Below the pieces are notes generated by a model. That model saw only the letters and a list, made by a program, of their open reading frames with translations. It ran no database searches and was not told the origin of the DNA. Source: Meconema thalassinum (taxonomy: Eukaryota > Arthropoda > Insecta > Orthoptera > Tettigoniidae). From it: 64,000 bases of DNA. Where the stretch lies: the NCBI GenBank assembly GCA_946902985.2, contig CAMPQE020000053.1, forward strand, positions 124,001-188,000. Direction: 5' to 3'. Below, piece after piece: positions 54,584-64,000 of this stretch. A program made the translations under genes and the position numbers. Numbering within the stretch: position 1 is the stretch's first letter; the number at the start of each line of letters is the position of its first letter.

Positions 54584-54756
54584 TCATCGATTGTTTTTCT
54601 TTAAGGGTTCGTGAAGTGGAGCCATCACTTCCGAATAACGTGGACAATGACTACTCAAAAATTGGCAAAGACCTAAAAATGCTCGAAGATCCTTAATCTT
54701 CTTAGGTCTAGGATATTCCGAAATTGCTTCAATCTTGTCATTATTTGGATGATAAC
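54584..54756 (-). pseudogene. Gypsy-2 RT thumb region
   Basis: Encodes HPNNDKIEAISEYPRPKKIK and LRAFLGLCQFL, the conserved end of Gypsy RT. The upstream RT lies at 56673 and above, separated by the 1911-bp insertion. Confidence 0.85.
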
Positions 54757-56667
54757 TGTAACCCCACATTAACGGCACTGGCCAGCAGCACGTTGGTAAC
54801 TCGATAGCCAACGCTTTGCTTACCAGAATGAGACGAGTACGGGGAGCGTGGATGGGCCAACTTACCTGTATTCAGAGGTCCGGGTCACTTCCGCAGCAAA
54901 ATCACCTCCAGAAGACAAGTCCCAACAGAAGAGCTCCAAAAGGGGTGGAAGGAAGAAGGAGAAGGGGACAACACACACAGGCTAGCGTACAAACATCCCC
55001 CAAACCAACGGAACCTCCGTCGGTGAAATAATGCCACAACAAAAGAATAAAAAAAGGAAAAATATAAGGTTTAATATTAAAAATTTAAAGAACACCTCCA
55101 CCAGAGAAAGAACATGCATCAACCACCAATATTTTACAATGGATTAAAGAGACCGCCAAACATGCTTGTTTGCAAGGCCAAAGGAGAAGAAAAAGGCTTA
55201 AATTAAAATTAAAAAGTAAAACAGCCCAAAGGTAAAATAATATTTTACATGCATAACATACTGAGAAAGGGCTTGACAATTTGCAATGGAATGCAATAGC
55301 GATCCGGCATGCAGATGTTCAGGCCACGCCAAAAAAGAAATAAATTAAATTAAAAAAAAAAAATGGGATAGAAAAATAAATAAATGATAAGCACGAAGGG
55401 CGGAAAACACAAGGACATTTACCAAAAATCACAAAATTAACATCAACAAGATTACATTTAAAAAAAGAATTAAGCTAACACATAACGCGTCTGCCCTTTA
55501 AGACCCGCGCCAAGGACTGACAACGAGACCACAATGCATCACGGCGAAACAACAGACATGGCCACACAAAACATACCAGATCGAAATTACGGCAAACAAT
55601 TAATAAAATAAATTTTAACATCAGCATAAGGAAAAGAACGGCGGAAAACAATTACATCTAAATACCATTAACTAATGTTATAGCAACGGATCTTGAATAA
55701 ATTAAATACTATGTCAAACCCAAGGTTGCCGAAAGAAAATAGTAATAACTTAAAACGAAAAACAAATAGAAATGTGTCTCCCGAAGGCATGAAGAAAAGA
55801 AAATAACAATATATTTTTGGTAACGTTGACAAACAGAAAAATTTGGCCTATAAAACCAAATAAGGTACAGAATTAAATATTACTATAAGATGATATCGGA
55901 GCTCCATAACATAAAATAATTAGATAAATTAAATTAGAAAAACGTACCTTAAATTCTTCACAGTGGAGACACAATAATAATAAAGTAATTAACACATAAT
56001 TTTACGTAACTACAAGTGCTTCACAAAAAATGGCTAACACGCCCATGCCTCGTGTAGATGACAGCACTCGATCGCATCCAGTTGCGATTAACTTTGCACA
56101 TTTCCTCTTCACGGCGGAACGATGAAAATTCACAGCCTGAAGAAAACAGGCAATTCCTTTTTCTCTTGAATACATATATTTGTAGAGAAAGGGGGCTAAA
56201 AGCCCCCATTAGTGGAGACACCTTTCACGACCAGTTGGCTAGATGTGTTGTTTACTTCACGACAGCTAATGGACATCACAAAATGGCGGAGAATTTTTCT
56301 GTGTCAAATCCTAACTGTAGACATGTAAATAATATTGTCCAATCACGGAGTGACACCTCAAAACAACAATGTCATAAATAAGTTCATAATTTGGCGGTAT
56401 CATGAATACACCGGCATTTGTTTTAAGACGAAGAATGTAATTGTCTTTCAATTATGTCATGCGTATAAAGAGTTTTATAAGGAGCAGCCCACACTACCTA
56501 GTGGGGAGACAGGAACTATTTGTAATCTTCCAAAGTCCGACAGGTGCTACCATCTCGTGTTCAAAATGGGAAGCAAGTCACCAGGCGGTCGTTTCAAATG
56601 TCGAGATGTTACAATCCAAGGGTATATACATGTTTGAAAGCGTAGGGACGTGCACTTGCACGTATCA
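54757..56667. mobile_element. Solo-LTR-like insertion in Gypsy-2 RT
   Basis: A 1911-bp sequence starting TGTAACCCC and ending GTATCA, flanked by the 5-bp duplication ATAAC (54752-54756 and 56668-56672). TG...CA ends with a 5-bp duplication and no coding capacity suggest a solo LTR left by LTR-LTR recombination. It is A-rich, with a hairpin 'gggggctaaaagccccc' at about 56188-56207 that could be part of a processing region. No internal copy of this LTR family was found in the window. Confidence 0.75.
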
Positions 56668-56672
56668 ATAAC

Positions 56673-57771
56673 CAAATTGATCTATGGTGTGTCCTCAAAA
56701 GTTTATTTTCTCCTGGAAAAAGTGACATTTGTTGAAGTTGACTTTAATATTTGCTTCTCTCAAGTCTTCAAATAACCTTCTCAGATGCAATAAGTGCTGC
56801 TCTGGCGTTTCTGAGGAAATTATCAAGTCGCCGACATAACATATGCCGTACTTCTTTACCTCTTCGCTCAGCTTATTATCGAGAGCTCTAATAAGTGCTG
56901 GGCTTGAGTTCACTAAACAAAACGTAACCCGACGAAACGTAAAACTAGTTTCGTTAAATAGAAAACCAGTATAGTATCTGCTATCTTCAGTCAACTCAAT
57001 TTGGTAAAAGCTGGCCGTCAGGTCGATGACGGATAAACAGGTCTTTCCACGGAATTTTCTCAGTAATTCCCCTATCTTCGGTGGCCTGTCTTGTTCTTTC
57101 ATCGTTAACATGTTGATTTTACGGGCATCTAAACAAACTCTCAAGCTTCCATCTGCCTTCTTCACCACAGTGATTGGGTTTAAATAAGGTGTAGCCTGCT
57201 TTTGAATAATACCATCCCTTTCCATGCCTTTAATAATCTCTGCAACTTCTTCGTGATATTTTTCAGGTATCGGATAGAGTTTCTTCTGTAATGGGGCGTT
57301 GTCTATCAAGCGAATCTGATATTTGAAACCTTCAATCACCCCTGGTTTATCATCAAAAATATCAGTGAAGTGTGAAATTAGTGCCTCCAATTTCTCCTGA
57401 TAATGTCCAAAATTTTCAATGGGATAGTTGGGACGTCTTTTTCGTTCCTCTTGTACTTCCAAGACCATCTCTTCCAATATCCCTTCTTCAATACCATCGT
57501 CCATGCAGTACTCTTGTTCCTTCGAGCTTGAAGTTCTAGCCTCTGCTTCGCTATTTTTAAATCTGATGATTCCATTCTTTAGGCCAATGACAGCTCCTGA
57601 CTGTGTAGTAAAGTCAATACCCAGTATTGCATCAAAACTAATGTGACTGAGCACTATGAATACCTGTTCATATCTCAGCTCGTTTATATAAAATTCCACC
57701 AATGCTTGTACTTTGCACTTCATAGTTTTGTCATTAAATACTCCTCTCGCTTTTAAAGTGGATACAGGCAA
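56673..57771 (-). pseudogene. Gypsy-2 protease end and reverse transcriptase
   Basis: The frame 56695-57771 begins with the second half of the protease (ILGIDF) and then Gypsy RT: VVKKADGSLRVCLDARKIN, CLSVIDLTASFYQI and SPALIRALDNKL. The catalytic motif, YxDD in active RTs, reads YVGD (56827-56838), so the first catalytic aspartate of the pair is replaced by glycine. A stop ends the frame at EKINF just before the ATAAC insertion site. Dead copy. Confidence 0.9.
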
Positions 57772-57786
57772 TGCAGTTAATAAATT

Positions 57787-58107
57787 CTATGCTTCTAACT
57801 TCTGGATACTACTCTCAGATATGATTGAGGCTGTAGCACCAGTGTCTATACGGGTTTTTAAAGTGTTCTCCCCTACTTTCATATGGATTATAGGTAATCT
57901 GGCTGTATTTCCTTTCTTCGGCTCCTCTCTCTCGTATAACAATTCTTCATCGGTGACCTCGTATAGTTCGTTGATGGCGATCTCGTGCCTCGTTATTGTG
58001 TGATTTACGTGTTCATCTACCTTCGTTTCTGATTTGGCGTTTTTATGTCCAGTCCTGTCGTGGTTTTGGCCTTCATGACTGGTTCCTGGTTGAGGTTCGT
58101 CACTCAC
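57787..58107 (-). pseudogene. Gypsy-2 protease N-terminal part
   Basis: A 106-codon frame with a charged linker and the retropepsin active-site block RIDTGATASIISES, in which the catalytic aspartate is kept. It is separated by a stop near 57787 from the flap half in the next ORF. Confidence 0.82.
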
Positions 58108-58119
58108 TTGTGCCTGTTG

Positions 58120-59161
58120 TTAGGGTGGTTCCTTTCTCTCTTCTCTATCTCTCTGATTTCTTCTGTAATCCTGGCTTTCTCTTTCTCGTTCTTCATAGTA
58201 TCTTTGAACATTCCCAACATCTCTCCATCTGCCCCTCTGATAATTGTTCCTCGGATGTTGTTGTTGTTGTTGTTGTACAGGACGTCTCTGTTCTTGTTGT
58301 TGGTTGCCATCGTTCCATTTCCTATATCTGGAATACCTTCCTTGATCTCCCTCGTTCTGCCTGTCGGGGTAGTTATTTATTTGAAATCCCCTATTATTAT
58401 AGCTGTTATTTTGGTATCTGGACCCCCTCTGTCTGTCGTTCCAGTACCTGTTTTCATATGGCCAACCTTCTCTGGCTCTATTGTAGCCTGGATCATACCT
58501 GGTCCTACCATAGTTGTTATGTCTTATTGGTCCAGTCCTAGCTGGTACTACATCAGTCTGTTGTTGCTGATCAACTAGCTCTGTGTGTACCTCTCTGTTT
58601 TCATGCCTGTTTCTCGTATTCTGACTATTTGTTTGTCCTTGAGATTGCGCTATAGAACTTGTGTGGTCAAATCTTCGCAGCAACTCAGCCATGTCTTCTA
58701 AAGTATTGACATTAGACGAAATCAGGTGTTTCCTAACCTCGGCTGGTAACTGTCTGGATATGACGTATATCAGCTCCGGTTCTGCCAATGGTGTATGAAG
58801 ATGTTGCAAACGGGCTAATTGGTTATTGAAGTAGCTCGCAAAACGTGTCGGTACAGAGTAAGGATATGTCTTCGAATATATTTCTGCTCTGATGACTTGA
58901 TGCAACTCTTCGCTCCAGAATCGTTTTAACAATGCTTCAGTGAATTCGTCAAACGAAGTATAGGTATATCTAAAGGCTCTATGGCAAATTAACGCTTCTG
59001 CTGACAAGTACTTCTCTACTACTATCATCTCTCTCTCTCTCTCTAGGAATTTTATTCTCCTCCAGGTAGTAACGCATGTCTCTTAAAAATTCAACGGCGG
59101 TGACGTTTCCTTCCCCCGTGAACTTATCTGGTTTCTCCTCATGGCTTTTAATCACTACCAC
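58120..59161 (-). pseudogene. Gypsy-2 gag capsid and Q/N/R-rich tail
   Basis: Frame 58120-59028 plus an overlapping upstream frame to 59161. The capsid-like part has FDEFTEALLKRFWSEEL, YFNNQLARLQHL and LPAEVRKHLISS. It is followed by an Arg/Asn/Gln/Tyr-rich tail with poly-Gln, but no CCHC knuckle. A CT microsatellite near 59024-59045 marks the frame break. Like Gypsy-1 gag, it uses a low-complexity basic tail. Confidence 0.78.
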
Positions 59162-59200
59162 ATTCTGATTATTCCTACTGGGAATCTGATCGTTTGCCCT

Positions 59201-60474
59201 TCACACCGTATCCGGTTCTCTTATATTCCTCTCGGTGTGTTCCGTTCCAAAAGTGTTATGGCGTGACCTACTAAACATTTGAGTGTCTACGCTCTCCTTA
59301 TCCTCTTCCTGTTCACCTTGGCTGAATCCTAGTCGGTGCATTTCTCCTCTCAGTTGACTGTCTCTCTCCTTAAAGAATTCGTGTAGATCTTTTTTCATGC
59401 TGGATGTATCCCTCATCGACTGTACTTTCATCTGTTCGTTAAGATCACCTATTTCTTTCTCCTGCTTAGACTTGACTTTAGCTATTTCAGTGATGACCTC
59501 ATCAACTAATTGCCTAATTTTATCTAATCCTTTAAGTTTAATTCTATCGGTTTTGCTCGTAATTTCGCTAATTGTTGTAGATGGGATTCCTCTCAAGAGT
59601 CTATTCGTTTCGTTAATTCCTCTAGCAACCCAGTTACATGAATATTAGTCTTACTTTCTATGTCCTTAACCTCTTTAATTATCTTACCATGCATTTCATA
59701 GATGTACTCACTACTACTCTTTAACACCTCTCCTTTCAATTTTAACACAGCTTCAACAATATATTTGTTTATATCAACATTTATGCCCTCAGATATCAAT
59801 TGTTGTTGATTCGTTACCTTTTGTTGGAGCTCACCAACTGTACCAGTTAATGTAGTCAGCTGATTCTGCAACTCACCTTGGCACCCTGAAATTGTGTTGA
59901 AATGGTTTGTGTTGTCAACCTTTATGGTATCTATGCTATTTTGTAGAGTTTGCTGTAGCTCTTGTAGTCGTTTCTTTGCATCTGCTGGTGCCTTTTCCTG
60001 TTTCTCTCTGGCTTCGTTTTGCGCCTTTCTAGCTTCCTATTGAGCCTTCCTACTCTCTTCTTGCGCCAATCTACTTTCTTCCTGAGCTAGTCTGCTCCTT
60101 TCCTGTGATACTCTTCCTTCATTCTGCGCCTTCTCTAGAGCTTTCTATATCTCCTCCTGTGCATTCTTCGTTTCTTCTTGTGCCAGTCGATTTTCTTCAT
60201 GCGCCTGTTTACTTTCTTCTTGTGTCCTTTATAAGTCTGTCTTAATCTACTCCTGCGCTTTCTTGGTCTCTTCTTGCGCCAACTTACTCTCTTCCATCAA
60301 AGCTGCTGCAGTATCCTTAATTTCTTTCCCTATCTTTTTAGTGTTTTCATGTGTAATAGTATGTAGGGCTTCAACTTCGGCAGTTAATCCTGCCTGACTA
60401 GTCCTCATCTGCTCCCGTATCGAACTTATATAGGTCATGTCCTCAGACGACATTATGTTATAGAATGAGAACAT
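59201..60474 (-). pseudogene. Gypsy-2 gag N-terminal coiled coil
   Basis: Three separate frames (59201-59596, 59593-59871, 60247-60474) and the interrupted region between them translate to long helical, Glu/Lys/Gln/Ala-rich sequence with repeated units of the type EESRLAQEE. The probable gag start is MSSEDMTYISSIREQM at 60453. Repeats are visible on the plus strand as variants of 'tcttcttgcgcc'. Several stops break it. Confidence 0.65.
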
Positions 60475-61023
60475 ATGGGAAGTATTACTATACTAAACAC
60501 AGCGAAATTCCAGAATGACCAACATTTATAATTTCTTACGATATACTCACGCATTCCGTAGATATGTTCTCCTACCTTACCTACGTCAATCCTAACGCTA
60601 ACGGTATCTATCACTAGCAATCCCTAACATTGAACTTGTTCAACAATTAATTTTAACCGAAATTTATTTAAATATGACATCACTTTACATTTATCGTTAT
60701 ACTTGACCAAAAAAACTTTCGCCGGAACAATGCAATATATGCCTCACAACGAATTGTACTTCACCTATCAAACAACGGGAATTCATCTCCTCAACTTGTT
60801 AGATTGGGATCGGCATTTAAAATACAAACAAAATACGACTATGTCGTACACCAAACATGCTTGAAATGGTCGTGATTACGAAATATCACCTAGTGTAACA
60901 AATTCGACACAACCGCTGGTCACTCAGCACTGGGAATTCAAATTTACAAATTCGATAGACCCATGCAATCGACAACTTCGAAGCCACTTTAGTTGGACGA
61001 CCATCAATTAGATATGTTACATA
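60475..61023 (-). other. Gypsy-2 5' leader
   Basis: Non-coding sequence between the sense 5' LTR (61024 onward) and gag. No standard primer-binding site directly abuts the LTR; a TGG-starting stretch (TGGTCGTCCAACT on the minus strand) lies about 21 bp in. Nothing else was recognised. Confidence 0.5.
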
Positions 61024-64000
61024 TGCGCCCGAATTCCTCTAGAGCACAGTCCCAAATCCACACAGATGGTAAAAGGATCGTGAGAATGTCAACACCCGGC
61101 TATGAGTTGAACAACTCTCACCGGACTGATGACTAGAGAACCCTAGGAACACATATATACATCTCTAACTATACTACTAACTAGTTGCATACAGTACAGA
61201 AAATATAAACAAACAAATGTAGAGCATTAACGAGCAACTCGGCTCTCGGGCGTTAAGATAAGTCGTCGATCATCTGTGTGCATCTAGCTAGCGGTATCTT
61301 TCTAGTTTAATTAAGCGTTGAATCAAAGAGACAGTTCTAAAAAACTCAGCAAGAATAAAAATGTTCTTGCCATTTATTAATAATAAAATATCACATGACA
61401 AGAAATTATCTTCCCTTTACCAAGAATAAAATAAAATAATTATTTGTGCCTCACTTAGGCCTGATGCGCTTAAGAAGTGTCTTTCTTGCATCATTATACA
61501 AATCCAACAAGTATCACTTGCTTGATACTATTTAAACAAACACATAGTTCAATTTATGACAGTTGTGTCTGTCCTACCTGTTTACTAAATTTAGGCTTTA
61601 ACGCTCATCGCAACAAATATACTCCCTACATAATACAATCGTTAAAGTCTTCAAATTTAAACCTTATGTTCCTAAATATAATCAACGCAATAATTAATAC
61701 TAAAATAATAACGTATTTACATTTTATACATGATCGCGTCCCACACGATATAAACATAACTGTCTCTAATTCATTAGAGTTCATTTCATCACTTTCCTCC
61801 TGTCTTATCATCCTTCTTTACGTGTATCATCAACAAACTGCGTATCTCACACAATAAACTAGTCAAAATAGTGCTTGTGTGTCAATTCCATATGAATCAT
61901 AAATACGAACAGTGAAGTTAATATTTCATCACTTTAGTGTAGAACTCTGGTATTTCAATAATTAATAATAAAACAAACTAACAATGCACGACTGTTCAGA
62001 TAAGCTCTTCAACCAAAAATCGAGTGTGTGTGGCATGGAACCTCACTCCCACACTCCTTCTCCTCCAAATACAAAATAAGACTTCTCTTGCTCACCACAA
62101 AATATTAAAAAACCTTTCTTCAATAAGTCACGTTGCATATTATCGCGTCTCTAGTTACGCCTTTGTCAATACAAATGCATTTCATCAACCTTCCTTTTCC
62201 TAGCACGTTCACAAACTTCTACCGTTCCATATCAACTACTTTCATCAAATATGATATTTAGTATTCCTACTGGAAATTACAACTGTAATGACGTTCATGA
62301 ATACGTTTCTCTTACTTCTACGAACTCCTCTATCGATTATATATCTCGTGCAATATCCAAATACTTTCACATACTTCCTCCCTTCGCTTCACATATGACG
62401 TTCATGAATACGCCTCTCTTCCTTCTACAAACTCCTCTATCGATTATACATCTCGTGCTATATCCAAATACTTTCACAAACTTCCTCCCTTCGCTTCACA
62501 TATTACTTTGTTACAATTTATCGCTTAATTCTGAATTTCAAGTCTGCTTGTGTCTGTTATGAAAATAACAATAATCTTCCCTCACGTTTATATGTATAAT
62601 AAATATTTATATCTCTCCTTCCATCTTACAGTATCAGTTCATGATAAATATACATCCATAACACTTTATAATAACGTTTCTCGTTCAGTTATGCCTTTTA
62701 CTATCGCATACTGTTCTTTTCCGTACATCAAAATTCTGGGTTTTACAATGTCATTATATTACTTGCATACAAGAGTTACCTCAATGCCAATATAGAATAC
62801 TTCTGTTAACTATATCGTTCTATACATCTTATTTCGTTCCTGAAGTGAATAAACTCTTCACTTATAGGATTCTCTGTCCTTACTTTTTCAATTCAAGTAA
62901 TAAACTATTTACTTTCGTCAAACATATGACTATATTCTTTCTCTGATATATTACTTATTTATTTCTCACAAAGTTGTGCTTCTTTACAATTGTTTCAATA
63001 CATATATATATATTATCGTTCTTCAATATTTCCACAGTTATACAAAATTCTCTAATATATCATCGAATCTACTAAGTTCTCCAATATTACAATAAATCTA
63101 CGGTGTTCTCCAATGTTACAATTAATCTACGGAGTTCTCCAATGTTACAACAAATCCACGGAATATACATCGCAATCGCAACTAAATCGTTCGTAAGTAA
63201 AATTTTAACGCTCTAAAATGACAATGAAAAGTACTAACGATGTCTAATATCATCGATCAAGGCTTCAATATACGTCCAAATGACGTATGAAAATAGCTAT
63301 CGCATTTCAAAAATTTACTAAAACTTTCAAGACAATAATAATATAGGTTAATAATTGCAAATATGTTGGTCAATATTCTGGAATAACGTAACCAAGTCTA
63401 ACTACAGATATGAAAAATGCACTCTTCTACCTTCTTTCTGAGATCGTTGGTGACAGATCTGATGAATCTGGTGTCCTCGTAACGTCACCTTGTGGTTTCT
63501 GGAATGCTGCGTGCTGCTCCCATCTGGCTGTGTTATGTCACCTCGGCCTTGAGTGGACTGCATTAAAGTTGAACAACCTGGTGTGCTGTCTCCAGAACAG
63601 GTTATCAGCTGGCTTTCCGCTCGCGACCTACTTCTCTCGTGCGAGATGATGAAACGTCCTCGCCTCTGCTCTGCTGGTCTCGCGTCCATCAGTCCTGGGT
63701 TCCTTGTCGTCTCCATCACGCATCCGCTCGTCTTCTTCCTCTTCTCAGATCTATATGTTCTTTGAAGTTCTTTCCATCATGAAAAATCACCTCCATGTCG
63801 TGAAATTCCCTTGTAGTATCTTGCAACGTTATGTTAGCGAAAACTGCGGTGGTCTGCAGTTCGCTATGCATACTGCTATGTCATCCTGGTCATTTCTGAA
63901 TCACACCGGTACAGTATAGTCCTATCTTCCCCTCATGGTGAATTTGAAACATCATTCTCACCGCGCAATTGTTTGTAGTCGTAGTTCTTCCCCTTCGATC
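61024..64000 (-). repeat. Gypsy-2 5' LTR, partial (window edge)
   Basis: Matches 45994 to about 48990 with scattered substitutions and small indels. It continues past the end of the window, so the outer flank and target duplication cannot be read. Confidence 0.85.

Larger units (their letters stand above)
45994..64000 (-). mobile_element. Degenerate Ty3/Gypsy element (Gypsy-2), extends past window
   Basis: Minus-strand element with long LTRs (45994 to about 50826; 61024 onward), gag, protease, RT, RNase H and integrase pieces in the normal order, all broken. LTR copies differ by roughly 3% in the first ~200 bases compared by eye, so it is much older than Gypsy-1. It carries at least four later insertions: a LINE (49492-50465), a SINE (50988-51438), a hairpin/microsatellite element (51791-53160) and a TG...CA sequence (54757-56667). 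Confidence 0.88.

Overview
The window is transposon-dense eukaryotic DNA, most likely from an insect or other arthropod with a large, repeat-rich genome. The evidence is nested BEL/Pao and Ty3/Gypsy retrotransposons, LINE and tRNA-derived SINE copies, a FLYWCH zinc-finger reading frame, many micro- and minisatellites, and almost no intact genes. I could not identify the species and saw no convincing single-copy host protein gene. Everything recognisable is a mobile element, a captured fragment or a tRNA-like gene.

Region 1-17.5 kb. The window opens with the tail of a microsatellite- and hairpin-ended repeat (1-1236) and a fragment of another repeat (1237-1441). These abut a decayed BEL/Pao element (about 1442-6250, plus strand). 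A ~90-bp direct repeat (6258-6350 and 11179-11264) flanks ~4.8 kb of A-rich DNA that contains a 1.6-kb segment repeated near 40-46 kb. A second BEL/Pao element (BEL-2) follows: a long T-rich LTR-like block from 11266, gag and protease remnants 13954-15925, then a pol region that has lost its reverse transcriptase.

Region 17.5-38.7 kb. A very large inverted-repeat element (17541-38711) is inserted in the downstream copy of the BEL-2 LTR. It has AGTAGTGG/CCACTACT termini, a 6-bp target duplication CACGGA, and an uninterrupted empty-site paralogue at 11281-11300. Each arm is ~5 kb and carries C2H2 zinc-finger remnants, minisatellites, the 3' end of a LINE, a tRNA-Leu(UAA) copy and a FLYWCH-domain ORF. 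The arms flank a ~2-kb spacer. The right arm was later split by a young, apparently complete Ty3/Gypsy element, Gypsy-1 (27060-36229, minus strand), with two 1374-bp LTRs that differ at two positions I could find. Without Gypsy-1 the giant element is ~12 kb. It encodes no recognisable transposase, so it is probably non-autonomous; the 6-bp duplication and AG...CT ends resemble Polinton/Maverick integration.

Region 38.7-46 kb. The rest of the BEL-2 LTR (38712-40195) joins a copy of the 1.6-kb segment, which is interrupted by 41573-45647. That insertion begins with an inverted copy of 1230-1470, including ~30 bp of BEL coding sequence, and holds three ~1.1-kb tandem units with tRNA-derived SINE sequence.

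Region 46-64 kb. An older, dead Ty3/Gypsy element (Gypsy-2, minus strand) has long LTRs (45994 to ~50826, and 61024 to beyond the window). It has lost catalytic residues in reverse transcriptase and integrase and is broken by at least four insertions: a LINE, a SINE, a 1370-bp hairpin/microsatellite element and a 1911-bp TG...CA solo-LTR-like sequence. Insertion order from the nesting is BEL-2, then giant element, then Gypsy-1.
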